Source: Chamaelirium japonicum
Taxonomy: Eukaryota > Streptophyta > Magnoliopsida > Liliales > Melanthiaceae
Direction of reading: 5' to 3'
Assembly: GCA_947650365.1 (NCBI GenBank)
Contig: OX393555.1
Location: forward strand, 83,085,995-83,149,994
DNA length: 64,000 nucleotides
Every line of letters starts with the position of its first letter. Position 1 is the first letter of the stretch. The translations under genes and the position numbers were made by a program. Below the pieces are notes generated by a model that saw nothing but the letters and a program-made list of their open reading frames with translations, did no database searches and had not been told where the DNA came from. This document shows positions 1 through 13,673 of this stretch, one piece after another.

Positions 1-1092
1 ACGAAGGAATTAGAATGGATCGTACGAATGAATTAGAATGGATCGTACGAATGAATTAGAATGGATTCATTCGTGCGAATGAATTAGAATGGATCGTACG
101 AATGAGTAAGAATGGATCGTACGAATGAATTAGAATGGATTGAATTAGAATGAATCGTACGAATGAATTAGAATGGATCATACGAAGGAATTAGAAGGGA
201 TCGTGCGAATGAATTAGAATGGATCGTGCGAATGAAATAGAATGGATCGTATGAATAAATTAGAATGGATCGTGCGAATGAATTAGAATGGATCGTACGA
301 ATGAATTAGAATTGATTGTGTGAATGAATTAGAATGGATCGTACGAATGAATTAGAATGGATCGTACGAATGAATTAGAATGGATCGTATGGATGAATTA
401 GAATGGATCGTGCGAATGAATTAGAATGGATCGTACGAATGAATTAGAATGTATTGAATTAGAATGAATCGTACGAATGAATTAGAATGGATTGTACGAA
501 TGAAATAGAATGGATCGTACGAATGAATTGGAATGGATACATTCGTGCGAATGAATTAGAATGGATCGTATGAATGAATTAGAGTGGCTACATTCGAACA
601 AATGAATTAGAATGGATCGTGCGAATGAATTAGAATGGATCGTGCGAATGAATTAGAATGGATCATACGAATGAATTAGAATGGATCATATGAATGAATT
701 AGATTGGATCGTATTAATGAATTAGAATGGATCGTGTGAATGAATTAGAATGGATCGTACGAATGAATTAGAATGGATCGTACGAATGACTTAGAATGGA
801 TCGTTCGAATGAATTAGAATAGATTGTGCGAATGAATTAGAATGGATCGTACGAATGAATTATAAAGGATACATTCGTGCGAATGAATTAGAATGGATCG
901 TATGAGTGAATGATTTAGAATGGATCGTGCGAATGAATTAGAATGGATCGTATTAATGAATTATAATGGATCGTGCGAATGAATTAGAATGGATCGTACG
1001 AATGAGTAAGAATGGATCGTGCGAATGAATTAGAATGGATTGCACGAATGAATTAGAATGGATCGTATGAATGAATTAGAATGGATACATTC
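1..1092 (+). repeat. F block 1, cut by window start
   Basis: Forward units, with 28-bp units near 535 and 868. It ends in the palindromic switch GGATACATTCGTGCGAATCC at 1083-1102 (J-GTGC). Confidence 0.9.
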
Positions 1093-1720
1093 GTGCGAAT
1101 CCATTCTATTTCATTCGTACGATCCATTCTAATTCATTCGCACGATCCATTCTAATTCATTCGTACGATCCATTCTAATTCATTCGTACGATCCATTCTA
1201 ATTCATTCGCACAATCTATTCTAATTCATTCGTACGATCCATTCTAATTCATTCGCACGATCCATTCTAATTCATTCATACGATACATTCTATTTCATTC
1301 GTACGATCCATTCTAATTCATTCGCACGATCCATTCTAATTCATTCGTACGATCCATTCTAATTCATTCGTACGATCCATTCTAATTCATTCGCACAATC
1401 TATTCTAATTCATTCGTACGATCCATTCTTACTCATTCGTACGATCCATTCTAATTCATTTGCACGAAGGTATCCATTCTAATTCATTCGTACTATCCAT
1501 TCTAATTCCTTCGTACGATCCATTCTAATTCCTTCGTACGATCCATTCTAATTCATTCGCACGATCCATTCTAATTCATTCATACGATCCATTCTATTTC
1601 ATTCGTACGATCCATTCTTACTCATTCGTACGATCCATTCTAATTCATTTGCACGAAGGTATCCATTCTAATTCATTCGTACTATCCATTCTAATTCCTT
1701 CGTACGATCCATTCTAATTC
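1093..1720 (-). repeat. R block 2
   Basis: Reverse units. It holds two copies of the GCACGAAGG...GTACTATCC marker (near 1472 and 1652), so a roughly 180-bp stretch is repeated within it. It ends at CTAATTCATTAGAATGG, a switch used again at 5860. Confidence 0.88.
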
Positions 1721-2353
1721 ATTAGAATGGATCGTACGAATGAGTAAGAATGGATCGTACGAATGAATTAGAATGGATTGAATTAGAATGAATCGTACGA
1801 ATGAATTAGAATGGATCGTACGAATGAATTAGAATGGTTCGTACGAATGAATTAGAATGGATTGAATTAGAATGAATCGTACGAATGAATTAGAATGAAT
1901 CATACCGTACGAATGAATTAGAATGGATCATACGAAGGAATTAGAATGGATCGTACGAATGAATTAGAATGGATCGTACGAATGAATTAGAATGGATCGT
2001 ACGAAGGAATTAGAATGGATCGTACGAAGGAATTAGAATGGATAGTACGAATGAATTAGAATGGATACATTCGTGCAAATGAATTATAATGGATCGTACG
2101 AATGAGTAAGAATGGATCGTACGAATAAAATAGAATGGATCGTATGAAGGAATTAGAATGGATCATGCGAATGAATTAGAATGGATCGTACGAATGAATT
2201 AGAATAGATTGTGCGAATGAATTAGAATGGATCGTAGAATGAATTAGAATGGATACATACGAATGAATTAGAATGGATCGTATGAATGAATTAGAATGGA
2301 TCGTGCGAATGAATTAGAATGGATCGTACGAATGAAATAGAATGGATTCGCAC
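1721..2353 (+). repeat. F block 3 with 15-bp units
   Basis: Contains 15-bp units GATTGAATTAGAATG near 1777 and 1859, and the marker CATACCGTACG at 1901. It matches 5860-6250 at offset 4139. It ends at J-GTGC (reverse sense) 2344-2363. Confidence 0.88.
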
Positions 2354-2519
2354 GAATGTATCCATTCTAATTCATTTGTACGATCCATTCTAATTCATTC
2401 GTACAATCCATTCTAATTCATTCGCACGTCCATTCTAATTTATTCGTACGATCCATTCTAATTCATTCGCACGATCCAATCTAATTCATTCGTACGATCC
2501 ATTCTAATTCATTCATACA
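2354..2519 (-). repeat. R block 4
   Basis: Short reverse block of about seven units between J-GTGC and the ACATGT switch at 2517-2522. Confidence 0.88.
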
Positions 2520-3650
2520 TGTACGAATGAATTAGAATGGATACATTCGTGCGAATGAATTAGAATGGATCGTATGAATGAATTAGATTGGATTGTATGC
2601 ATGAATTAGAATGGATCGTGCGAATGAATGAGAATGGATCGTACGAATGAATTAGAATGGATCGAATGAATGAATTAGAATGGATACATTCGTGCAAAAG
2701 AATTAGAATGGATTGCATGAATGAATTAGAATGGATCATGCAAATGAATTAGAATGGATCGTACGAATGAATTAGAATGGATCGTCTGAATGAATTAGAA
2801 TGGATCGTACGAATGAAATAGAATGGATCGTACGAATGAATTAGAATGGATCGTGCGAATGAATTAGAATGGATCGTATGAATGAATTAGAATGGATCGT
2901 ACGAAGGAATTAGAATGGATAGTACGAATGAATTAGAATGGATACCTTCGTGCAAATGAAATAGAATGGATCGTACGAATGAATTAGAGTAGATTGTGCG
3001 AATGGATTAGAATGGATCATACGATTGAGTAAGAATGGATTGTACGAATGAAATAGAATAGATCGTACGAATGAATTATAATGGATCGTACGAATGAATT
3101 AGAATGGATCGTTCGAATGAATTAGAATAGATTGTGCGAATGAATTAGAATGGATCGTACGAATGAATTAGAATCGATCGTGCGAATAAATTAGAATGGA
3201 TCGTATGAATGAATTAGAATGGATCGTGCGAATGAATTAGAATATGGATCGTACGAAGGAATTAGAATGGATCGTACGAATGAATTCGAATGTATTGTAC
3301 GAATGAAATAGAATGGATCGTATGAATGAATTAGAATGGATCGTGCGAATGAATTAGAATGGATCATACGGATGAATTGGAATGGATACATTCGTGTGAA
3401 TGAATTAGAATGGATCGTACGAGTGAAATAGAATGAATCGTTTGAGTGAATTAGAATAGATTGTGCGAATGAATTAGAATGGATCGTACGAATGAATTAG
3501 AATGGATCGTGCGAATAAATTACAATGGATTGTATGAATGACTTAGAATGGATCGTGCGAATGAATTAGAATATAGATCGTACGAATGAATTAGAATAGA
3601 TTGGGCGAATGAATTAGAATGGATCGTATGAATGAATTAGAATGGATCGT
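2520..3650 (+). repeat. F block 5
   Basis: Contains the GGATTAGAATGG...CGATTGAGTAAG marker near 3004, which recurs at 13.99, 19.51, 28.89, 36.39, 38.41, 39.99 and 43.63 kb. It ends at GGATCGTACGATC, CGTACG 3648-3653. Confidence 0.88.
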
Positions 3651-3696
3651 ACGATCTATTCTAATTCATTCATGCAATCCATTCTAATTCATTCGT
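3651..3696 (-). repeat. R block 6, two-unit flip
   Basis: Exactly 46 bp, two units, in reverse orientation between CGTACG at 3648 and CGTACG at 3694. It is the smallest clean inversion in the window. Confidence 0.9.
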
Positions 3697-3768
3697 ACGA
3701 AGGAATTAGAAAGGATCGTACGAATGAATTAGAATGAATCGTACGATTGAATTAGAAAGGATACATTC
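3697..3768 (+). repeat. F block 7
   Basis: About three forward units. It ends at J-TTCGAA, TTCGAA 3766-3771, in the GAAAGGATACATTCGAATTC sense. Confidence 0.87.
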
Positions 3769-4071
3769 GAATTCGTTCGTACGATCCATTCTATATCATT
3801 CGTACGATCTATATTCTAATTCATTCGCACGATCCATTCTAATTCATTCGTACGATCAATTCTAATTCATTCGCACGATCCATTCTAATTCATTCGCACG
3901 ATCTATTCTAATTCATTCATACAATCCATTCTAATTCTTTTGCACGAATGTATCCATTCTAATTCATTCGTACGATCCATTCTAATTCATTCGTACGATC
4001 CATTCTAATTCATTCGCACGAATGTATCAACTCTAATTCATTCGTACGATCCATTCTAATTCATTCATACA
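3769..4071 (-). repeat. R block 8
   Basis: Reverse units that include the CCATATTC-type join seen after several J-TTCGAA switches. It ends at ACATGT 4069-4074, here with the symmetric flanks ATACATGTAT. Confidence 0.87.
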
Positions 4072-4404
4072 TGTATGATTGAATTAGAATGGATACATTC
4101 ATGCGAATGAATTAGAATGGATCGTATGAATGAATTATAATGGATCGTGCGAATGAATTAGAATGGATCGTACGAATGAATTAGAATGGATCGTACGAAT
4201 GAATTAGAATGGATCGTGCGAATTAATTAGAATGGATCGTACGAATGAATTAGAATAGATTGTGCGAATGAATTAGAATGGATCGTACGAAAGAATTAGA
4301 ATGGATCGTACGAATGAATTAGAATGGATCGTATGAATGAATTAGAATGGATCGTGTGAATGAATTAGAATGGATCATACGAATGAAATAGAATGGATTC
4401 GCAC
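4072..4404 (+). repeat. F block 9
   Basis: Forward units. It ends at J-GTGC (reverse sense) 4395-4414. Confidence 0.88.
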
Positions 4405-4788
4405 GAATGTATCCATTCTAATTCATTCGTACGATCCATTCTAATTCATTCGTACAATCCATTCTAATTCATTGGCACGATCCATTCGCATTCACTCAAA
4501 CGATCCATTCTAATTCATTCATATGATCCATTCTAATTCATTCGCACGAATGTATCCATTCTAATTCATTCGTACGATCCATTCAAATTCATTCGTACGA
4601 TCCATTCTTACTCATTCGTACGATCCATTCTAATTCATTCGTTCGATCCATTCTAATTCATTCGTACGATCCATTCTAATTCATTCGCACGATCCATTCT
4701 AATTCATGCATACGATACAATCTAATTCATTCATACGATCCATTCTAATTCATTCGCACGAATGTATCCATTCTAATTCATTCGTACA
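4405..4788 (-). repeat. R block 10
   Basis: Carries CGCATTCACTCAAAC at 4487. It ends at ACATGT 4786-4791. Confidence 0.88.
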
Positions 4789-5455
4789 TGTATGAATGAA
4801 TTAGAATGGATCGTACGAATGAATTAGAGTTGATACATTCGTGCGAATGAATTAGAATGGATCGTACGAATGAATTAGATTGGATCGTATGAATGAATTA
4901 TAATGGATCATGCGAATGAATTAGAATATATCATACGAATGAATTAGAATGGATCGTACGAATGAATTAGAATGGATACATTCATGCAAAGGAATTAGAA
5001 TGGATTGTATGAATGAATTATAATGGATCGTGCGAATGAATTAGAATGGATACATTCGTGCGAATGAATTAGAATGGATCGTATGAATGACATTGAATAG
5101 ATTGTATGAATGAATTAGAATGGATCGTGCGAATGAATTAGATTGGATCGTATGAATGAATTAGAATGGATCGTGCGAATGAATTAGAATATGGATCGTA
5201 CGAAGGAATTAGAATGGATCGTATGAATGAATTAGAATGGATCGTGCGAATGAATTAGAATGGATCGTACGAATGAATTAGAATAGATTGTGCGAATGAA
5301 TTAGAATGGATCGTACGAATGAATTAGATTGGATCGTACGAATGAATTAGAATGGATCGTGCGAATGAATTAGAATGGATCGTACGAATGAATTAGAATG
5401 GATCGTACGAAGGAATTAGAATGGATCGTACGAATGAATTAGAAAGGATACATTC
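4789..5455 (+). repeat. F block 11
   Basis: Forward units with several 28-bp forms. It ends at J-TTCGAA 5453-5458. Confidence 0.88.
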
Positions 5456-5859
5456 GAATTCATTCGTACAATCCATTCTAATTCCTTCGTACGATCCATA
5501 TTCTAATTCATTCGCACGATCCATTCTAATTCATTCATACGATCCATTCTAATTTATTCGCACGATCCATTCTAATTCATTCGTACGATCCATTCTAATT
5601 CATTCGCACAATCTATTCTAATTCATTCGAACGATCCATTCTAATGCATTCGTACGATCCATTCTAATTCATTCGTACGATCTATTCTATTTCATTCGTA
5701 CAATCCATTCTTACTCAATCGTATGATCCATTCTAATCCATTCGCACAATTTACTCTAATTCATTCGTACGATCCATTCTATTTCATTTGCATGAAGGTA
5801 TCCATTCTAATTCATTCGTACTATCCATTCTAATTCCTTCGTACGATCCATTCTAATTC
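5456..5859 (-). repeat. R block 12
   Basis: Contains the ACTCAATCG marker and the GAAGG...GTACTATCC marker near 5794. The second half matches R block 2 at offset 4139. The switch is CTAATTCATTAGACTGG. Confidence 0.87.
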
Positions 5860-6296
5860 ATTAGACTGGATCGTACGAATGAGTAAGAATGGATCGTACG
5901 AATGAATTAGAATGGATTGAATTAGAATGAATCGTACGAATGAATTAGAATGGATCGTACGAATGAATTAGAATGGATCGTACGAATGAATTAGAATGGA
6001 TTGAATTAGAATGAATCGTACGAATGAATTAGAATGAATCATACCGTACGAAGGAATTAGAATGGATCATAAGAAGGAATTAGAATGGATCGTACGAATG
6101 AATTAGAATGGATCGTACAAATGAATTAGAATGGATCATACGAAGGAATTAGAATGGATCGTACGAAGGAATTAGAATGGATAGTACGAATGAATTAGAA
6201 TGGATACCTTCGTGCAAATGAATTAGAATGGATCGTACGAATGAGTAAGAATGGATCGTACGAATGAAATAGAATGGATCGTATGAATAAGATCGT
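5860..6296 (+). repeat. F block 13
   Basis: Copy of the start of F block 3 at offset 4139, including 15-bp units and CATACCGTACG at 6040. It diverges from block 3 near 6285 and ends at GATCGTACGATC 6291-6302. Confidence 0.88.
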
Positions 6297-7307
6297 ACGA
6301 TCCATTCTAATTCCTTCGTACGATCCATTCTAATTCCTTCGTACGATCCATTCTAATTCATTCGTACGATCCATTCTAATTCATTCGTATGATCCATTCT
6401 AATTCATTCGCACGATCCATTCTAATTCATTCGCATGATCCATTCTAATTCATTCGCACGATCCATTCTAATTCATTCGTACGATCCATTCTATTTCATT
6501 CATACGATCCATTCTAATTCATTCATATGATCCATTCTAATTCATTCGCACGATCCATTCTAATTCATTCGCATGATCTATTCTAATTCATTCGTACGAT
6601 CGATTCTAATTCATTCATACGATCCATTCTATTTCATTCGCATGAATGTATCTATTCTAATTCATTCGTACGATCCATTCTAATTCATTCATACGATCCA
6701 TCCTAATTCATTCGCACGAATGTATCCATTCTAATTCATTCGTACAATCCATTCTATTTCATTCGTACGATCCATTCTTACTCATTCGTATGATCCATTC
6801 GTATCCATTCTAATTCATTTGTACGATCTATTCTAATTCATTCGTACGATCCATTCTAATTCATTAATACGATCCAATCTAATTCATTGATATGATCCAT
6901 TCTAATTCATTCGCACGATCCATTCTAATTCATTCGCACGATCCATTCTAATTCATTCGCACGATCCATTCCAATTCATTCATACGATCCATTCTAATTT
7001 ATTCGTACGATCCATTCTAATTCATTCATACGATCCATTCTAATTCATTCATATGATCCATTCTAATTCATTCGTACGGTATGATTCATTCTTATTCATT
7101 CGTATGATTCATTCTAATTCAATCCATTCTAATTCATTTGTACGATCCATTCTAATTCATTCGTACGATCCATTCTAATTCATTCATACGATCCATTCTA
7201 ATTCATTCGTTTTCGATCCATTCTAATTCATTCGTACGATCCATTCTAATTCATTCGCACGATCCAATCTAATTCATTCGTACGATCCATTCTAATTCAT
7301 TCATACA
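6297..7307 (-). repeat. R block 14
   Basis: Holds the reverse marker ACGGTATG at 7076. It ends at ACATGT 7305-7310. Confidence 0.88.
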
Positions 7308-8304
7308 TGTACGAATGAATTAGAATGGATACATTCGTGCGAATGAATTAGAATGGATCGTATGAATGAATTAGATTAGATCGTATGCATGAATTAGAAT
7401 GGATCGTGCGAATGAATTAGAATGGATCGTACGAATGAATTAGAATGGATCGAACGAATGAATTAGAATAGATACATTCGTGCGAAAGAATTAGAATAGA
7501 TCGTATGAATGAATTAGAATGGATCGTATGAATGAATTAGAATGGATCGTACGAATGAATTAGAATGGATACATTCGTGCAAATGAATTAGAATGGATAC
7601 ATTCATGGGAATGAATTAGACTGGATCGTACAAAGGAATTAGAATGGATAATACGAATGAAATATAATGGGTCGTACAAAGGAATTAGAATGGATCGTAC
7701 GCAGGAATTAGAATGGTTTGTACGAAGGAATTAGAATGGATCGTACGAATGAATTAGAATGAATACATTCGTGCGAATGAATTAGAATGGATCGTACGAA
7801 TGAGTAAGAATGGATCGTATGAATGAAATAGAATGGATCGTACGGATGAATTAGAATGGATCGTGCGAATGAATTAGAATGGATCGTACGAATGAGTAAG
7901 AATGGATCGTACGAATGAAATAGAATGGATCGTACGGATGAATTAGAATGGATCGTGCGTATGAATTAGAATGGATCGTACGAATGAGTAAGAATGGATC
8001 GTATGAATGAATTAGAATGGATCGTGCGAATAAATTAGAATGGATCGAACGAATGAATTATTATGGATCATACGAATGAATTAGAATGGATCGTATGAAT
8101 GACTTAGAATGGATCGTGCGAATGAATTAGAATGGATTATATGAATGAAATAGAATGGATCATACGAATGAAATAGAATGGATCGTATGAATGAATTAGA
8201 ATGGATCGTACGAATGAATTAGAATGGATCGTATGAATGAATTAGAATGGATCGTGCGAATGAATTAGAATAGATCGTACGAATGAAAAAGAATGGATTC
8301 GCAC
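7308..8304 (+). repeat. F block 15
   Basis: Forward units with a run of GAAGG/GCAGG core variants at 7.62-7.75 kb, repeated at 27.0-27.15 kb. It ends at J-GTGC (reverse sense) 8295-8314. Confidence 0.88.
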
Positions 8305-8356
8305 GAATGTATCCATTCTAATTCATTCGTACGATCCATTCAAATTCATTCGTACG
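8305..8356 (-). repeat. R block 16, short
   Basis: Only about two reverse units lie between J-GTGC and an irregular return join, CGTACGAGCGTGCGAAT. Confidence 0.85.
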
Positions 8357-9601
8357 AGCGTGCGAATAAATTAGAATGGATCGTATGAATGAATTAGAAT
8401 AGATTGTGCGAATGAATTAGAATGGATCGTATGAATGAATTAGAATGGATCATATGAGTGAATTAGAATGGATACGAAGGAATTAGAATGGATCGTACGA
8501 AGGAATTAGAATGGAGAATGGATCGTGCGAATGAATTAGAATGGATCGTGCGATAAGAATGGATCGTACGGATAAATAAAATTGGATCGTGCTAATGAAT
8601 TAGAATGGATCGTACGAATGAATTAGAATGGATTGTACGAAAGAGTAAGAATGGATCGTACGAATGAAATAGAATGGATCGTATGAATGAATTAGAATGG
8701 ATCGTGCTAATGATTTAGAATGGATCGTACGAATGAATTAGAATGGATACATTCGTGCGAATGAATTAGAATGGATCATACGAAGGAATTAGAATGGATC
8801 GTACGAATGAATTAGAATGGATCGTACGAATGAATTAGAATGGATCGTACGAATGAATTAGAATGGATACATTCGTGCGAATGAATTAGAATGGATCATA
8901 CGAATGAATTAGAGTTGATACATTCGTGTGAATGAATTAAAATGGATAATACGAATGAGTAAGAATGGATCGTAGAATTAGAATGGATCGTATGAATGAA
9001 TTAGAATGGATACATACGAATGAATTAGAATGGATCGTATGAATGAATTAGAATGGATCGTGCGAATGAATTAGAATGGATCGTACGAATGAAATAGAAT
9101 GGATCGTATGAATTAATTACAATGGATCGCACGAATGAGTTAGAATGGATCATACGAATGAATTAGAATGGATACATTCGTGCCAATGAATTAGAATGGA
9201 TCTTACGAATGAGTAAGAATGGATCGTACTAATGAAATAGAATGGATTGTACGAATGAATTAGAATGGATTCATTCGTGCGAATGAATTAGAATGGATCG
9301 TATGAATGAATTAGAGTGGATACATTGGTACAAATGAATTAGAATGGATCGTACGAATGAATTAGAATGGATACATTCGTACAAATGAATTAGAATGGAT
9401 CGTATGAATGAATTAGAATGGATCGTGCGAATAAATTAGAATGGATCGTATGAATGAATTAGAATAGATTGTGCGAATGAATTAGAATGGATCGTGCGAA
9501 TAAATTAGAATGGATCGTATGAATGAATTAGAATGGATTGTGCGAATGAATTAGAATATGGATCGTACGAAGGAATTAGAATGGATCGTACGAATGAATT
9601 C
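8357..9601 (+). repeat. F block 17
   Basis: Contains the GGAGAATGG/GCGATAAG/GGATAAAT module at 8513-8600 and a 120-bp series (four 23-bp units plus a 28-bp unit) at 8774-8893. It ends at J-TTCGAA 9599-9604. Confidence 0.88.
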
Positions 9602-12031
9602 GAATGTATCCTTTCTAATTCATTCGTACGATCCATTCTAATTCCTTCGTACGATCCATTCTAATTCATTCGTACGATCCATTCTAATTCATTCGCACGA
9701 TCCATTCTAATTCATTCGTACGATCCAATCTAATTCATTTGTACGATCCATTCTAATTCATTAGCATGATCCATTCTAATTCATTCGTACGATTCATTCT
9801 AATTCAATCCATTCTAATTCATTCGTACGATCCATTCTAATTCATTCGTACAATCCATTCTAATTCATTCGCACGATCCAGTCTAATTCATTCATACAAT
9901 CCATTCTATTTCATTCGTACGATCCATTCTTACTCATTCGTACGATCCATTCTTACTCATTCGTACGATCCATTCTAATTCATTCGTACGACCCATTCTA
10001 ATTCATTCGTACGATCCATTCTAATTCATTAGCACGATCCAAATTCATTTATCCGTACGATCCATTCTTATCGCACGATCCATTCTAATTCATTCGTACG
10101 ATCCATTCTAATTCATTCGCACAATCTATTCTAATTCATTCGTACGATCCATTCTAATTCATTCGCACGATCTTTTCGAATTCATTCATACGGTCCATTC
10201 TAATTCATTAATACGATCCATTCTAATTCATTCATACGATCCATTCTAATTCATTCGTACAATCCATTCTAATTCATTCGCACGATCCATTCTAATTCAT
10301 TCATACAATCCATTCTAATTCGTTTGCACGAATGTATCCATTCTAATTCATTCGTACGATCCATTCTAATTCATTCGTACGATCCATTCTAATTCATTCG
10401 CACAATCCATTCTAATTCATTCATACTCATACGATCCATTCTAATTCATTCGCACGAATGTATCCTTTCTAATTCATTCGTACGATCCATTCTAATTCAT
10501 TCGCACAATCTATTCTAATTCATTCGATCGATCCATTCTAAGTCATTCGTACGATCCATTCTAATTCATTCGTACGATCAATTCTAATTCATTCGCACGA
10601 TCCATTCTATTTCATTCGTACGATCCATTCTAATTCATTCGCACGAATGTATCCATTCCAATTCATTCATGCGATCCATTCTAATTCATTCGCACAATCT
10701 ATTCTAATTCATTCGTACGATCAATTCTAATTCATTCGCACGTATCTATTCTAATTCATTCATACGATCCATTCTATTTCATTCGTACGATCCATTCTTA
10801 CTCATTCGTACGATCCATTCTAATTCATTCGTACGATCCATTCTAATTCATTCGTACGATCCATTCTAATTCATTCGCACAATCTATACGTTCCATTCTA
10901 ATAAATTCGTAAGATCCATTCTAATTCATTCGCACGATCCATTCTAATTCAATAATACGATCCAATCTAATTCATTCGTACGATCCATTCTAATTCATTC
11001 GTACAATCCATTCTAATTCATTCGCACGATCCATTCGCATTCACTCAAACGATCCATTCTAATCCATTCATATGATCCATTCTAATTCATTCGCACGAAT
11101 GTATCCATTCTATTTCATTCGTACGATCCATTCTAATTCATTCGTACGATCCATTCTTACTCATTCGTACGATCCATTCTAATTCATTTGCACGAAGGTA
11201 TCCATTCTACTTCATCGTACTATCCATTCTAATTCCTTCGTACGATCCATTCTAATTCCTTCGTACGATCCATTCTAATTCATTCGTACGATCTATTCTA
11301 ATTCATTCGTACGATCCATTCTAATTCATTCGTACGATCCATTCTGATTCATTCGTACGATCCATTCTAATTCATTCGTAAGATTCATTCTAATGCATTC
11401 GCACGATCCATTCTAATTCATTCATACGATCCATTCTAATTCATTCGTATGTATCCATTCTAATTCATTCATACGATCCATTCTAATTCTACGATCCATT
11501 CTTACTCATTCGTATTATCCATTTTAATTCATTCACACGAATGTATCAACTCTAATTCATTCGTATGATCCATTATAATTTATTCGCACGAATGTATCCA
11601 TTCTAATTCATTCGTACGATCCATTCTAATTCATTCGTACGATCCATTCTAATTCATTCGTACGATCCATTCTAATTCATTCGCACAAATGTATCCATTC
11701 TAATTCATTCGAATGTATCTATTCTAATTCATTCGTACGATCCATTCTAATTCATTCATACGATCCATTCTATTTCATTCGTACGATCCATTCTTACTCA
11801 TTCGTACGATCCATTCTAATTCATTCGCATGATCCATTCTAATTCATTCGTACGATCCATTCTATTTCATTTATACGATCCATTCTAATTCATTCATACG
11901 ATCCATTCTAATTCATTCGCACGATCCATTCTAATTCATTCGCATGATCCATTCTAATTCATTCGTACGATCGATTCTAATTCATTCATACGATCCATTC
12001 TAATTCATTCGCACGAATGTATCCATTCTAA
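9602..12031 (-). repeat. R block 18, 2.4 kb
   Basis: Longest reverse block. It includes the reverse form of the GATAAG/GGATAAAT module at 10020-10090, CGCATTCACTCAAAC at 11036 and the GTACTATCC marker near 11217. It ends in the perfect 18-bp palindrome CCATTCTAATTAGAATGG 12023-12040. Confidence 0.9.
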
Positions 12032-12103
12032 TTAGAATGGATCGTACGAATGAATTAGAATAGATTGTGCGAATGAATTAGAATGGATCGTACGAATGAA
12101 TTC
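12032..12103 (+). repeat. F block 19, short
   Basis: About three forward units between the 18-bp palindrome and J-TTCGAA 12101-12106 (variant GTAACC instead of GTATCC). Confidence 0.87.
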
Positions 12104-12292
12104 GAATGTAACCTTTCTAATTCATTCGTACGATCCATTCTAATTCATTCGCACGATCCATTCTAATTCATTCGTACGATCCATTCTAATTCATTCGTAT
12201 AATCCATTCTAATTCATTCGCACGATCCATTCTAATTCATTCGTACGATTCATTCTAATTCAATCCATTCTAATTCATTCGTACGATCCATT
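12104..12292 (-). repeat. R block 20
   Basis: Includes one reverse 15-bp unit (CATTCTAATTCAATC). It ends at an irregular join CGATCCATTGATACATTCG, where a 28-bp forward unit begins. Confidence 0.85.
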
Positions 12293-12444
12293 GATACATT
12301 CGTGCGAATGAATTAGAATGGATCCTATGAATGAATTAGAATGGATCGTGCGAATGAATTAGAATGGATCGTATGAATGAATTAGAATGGATCGTGCGAA
12401 TGAATTAGAATGGATTGTACGAATGAAATAGAATGGATTCGCAC
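12293..12444 (+). repeat. F block 21
   Basis: About six forward units. It ends at J-GTGC (reverse sense) 12435-12454. Confidence 0.87.
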
Positions 12445-12667
12445 GAATGTATCCATTCTAATTCATTCGTACGATCCATTCTAATTCATTCGTATGATCT
12501 ATTCTAATTCATTCGCATGATCCATTATAATTCATTCATACGATCCAATCTAATTCATTCGTACGATCCATTCTAATTCATTCGCACGAATGTATCAACT
12601 CTAATTCATTCGCACGAATGTATCAACTCTAATTCATTCGTACGATCCATTCTAATTCATTCATACA
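12445..12667 (-). repeat. R block 22
   Basis: Reverse units with a doubled GAATGTATCAACTC variant near 12590 and 12613. It ends at ACATGT 12665-12670. Confidence 0.87.
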
Positions 12668-13051
12668 TGTACGAATGAATTAGAATGGATACATTCGTGC
12701 GAATGAATTAGAATGGATCGTATGAATGAATTAGATTGGATCGTATGCATGAATTAGAATGGATCGCGCGAATGAATTAGAATGGATCGTATGAATGAAT
12801 TAGAATGGATCGAACGAATGAATTAGAATGGATCGTACGAATGAGTAAGAATGGATCGTACGAATGAATTAGAATGGATCGTACGAATGAATTAGAATGG
12901 ATACATTCGTGCGAATGAATTAGAATGGATCATATGAATGAATTAGAATGGATCGTTTGAGTGAATGCGAATGGATCGTGCGAGTGAATTAGAATGGATT
13001 GTACGAATGAATTAGAATGGATCGTACGAATGAATTAGAATGGATACATTC
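12668..13051 (+). repeat. F block 23
   Basis: Carries GTTTGAGTGAATGCG at 12955. It ends at J-GTGC 13042-13061. The order of marker then junction repeats at 20.35, 29.23, 36.72 and 40.32 kb. Confidence 0.88.
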
Positions 13052-13673
13052 GTGCGAATCCATTCTATTTCATTCGTACGATCCATTCTAATTCATTCGC
13101 ACGATCCATTCTAATTCATTCATACGATCCATTCTAATTCATTCGTACGATCCATTCTAATTCATTCGTACGATCCATTCTAATTCATTCGCACAATCTA
13201 TTCTAATTCATTCATACGATCCATTCTAATTCATTCGCACGATTCATTCCAATTCCTTCATACGATCCATTCTAATTCATTCGTACGATCCATTCTAATT
13301 CATTCACACAATCCATTCTAATTCATTCATACGATCCATTCTAATTTATTCACACGATCCATTCTAATTCATTCATACGATCCATTCTAATTCATTCGTA
13401 CCATCCATTCTAATTCATTCGTACCATCCATTTTAATTCATTCGTACGATCCATTCTAATTCATTCGCACGATCCATTCTAATTCATTCATACGATCCAT
13501 TCTATTTCATTCGCACGATCCATTCTAATTCATTCGCACGATCCATTCTAATTCCTTCGTATGATCCATTCTAATTCATTCGTACGATTCATTCTAATTC
13601 AATCCATTCTAATTCATTCGTACGATCCATTCTTACTCATTCGCATGATCCATTCTAATTCAATCCATTCTAA
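13052..13673 (-). repeat. R block 24
   Basis: Reverse units with two reverse 15-bp units near the end. It closes in the perfect 18-bp palindrome CCATTCTAATTAGAATGG 13665-13682. Confidence 0.88.
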
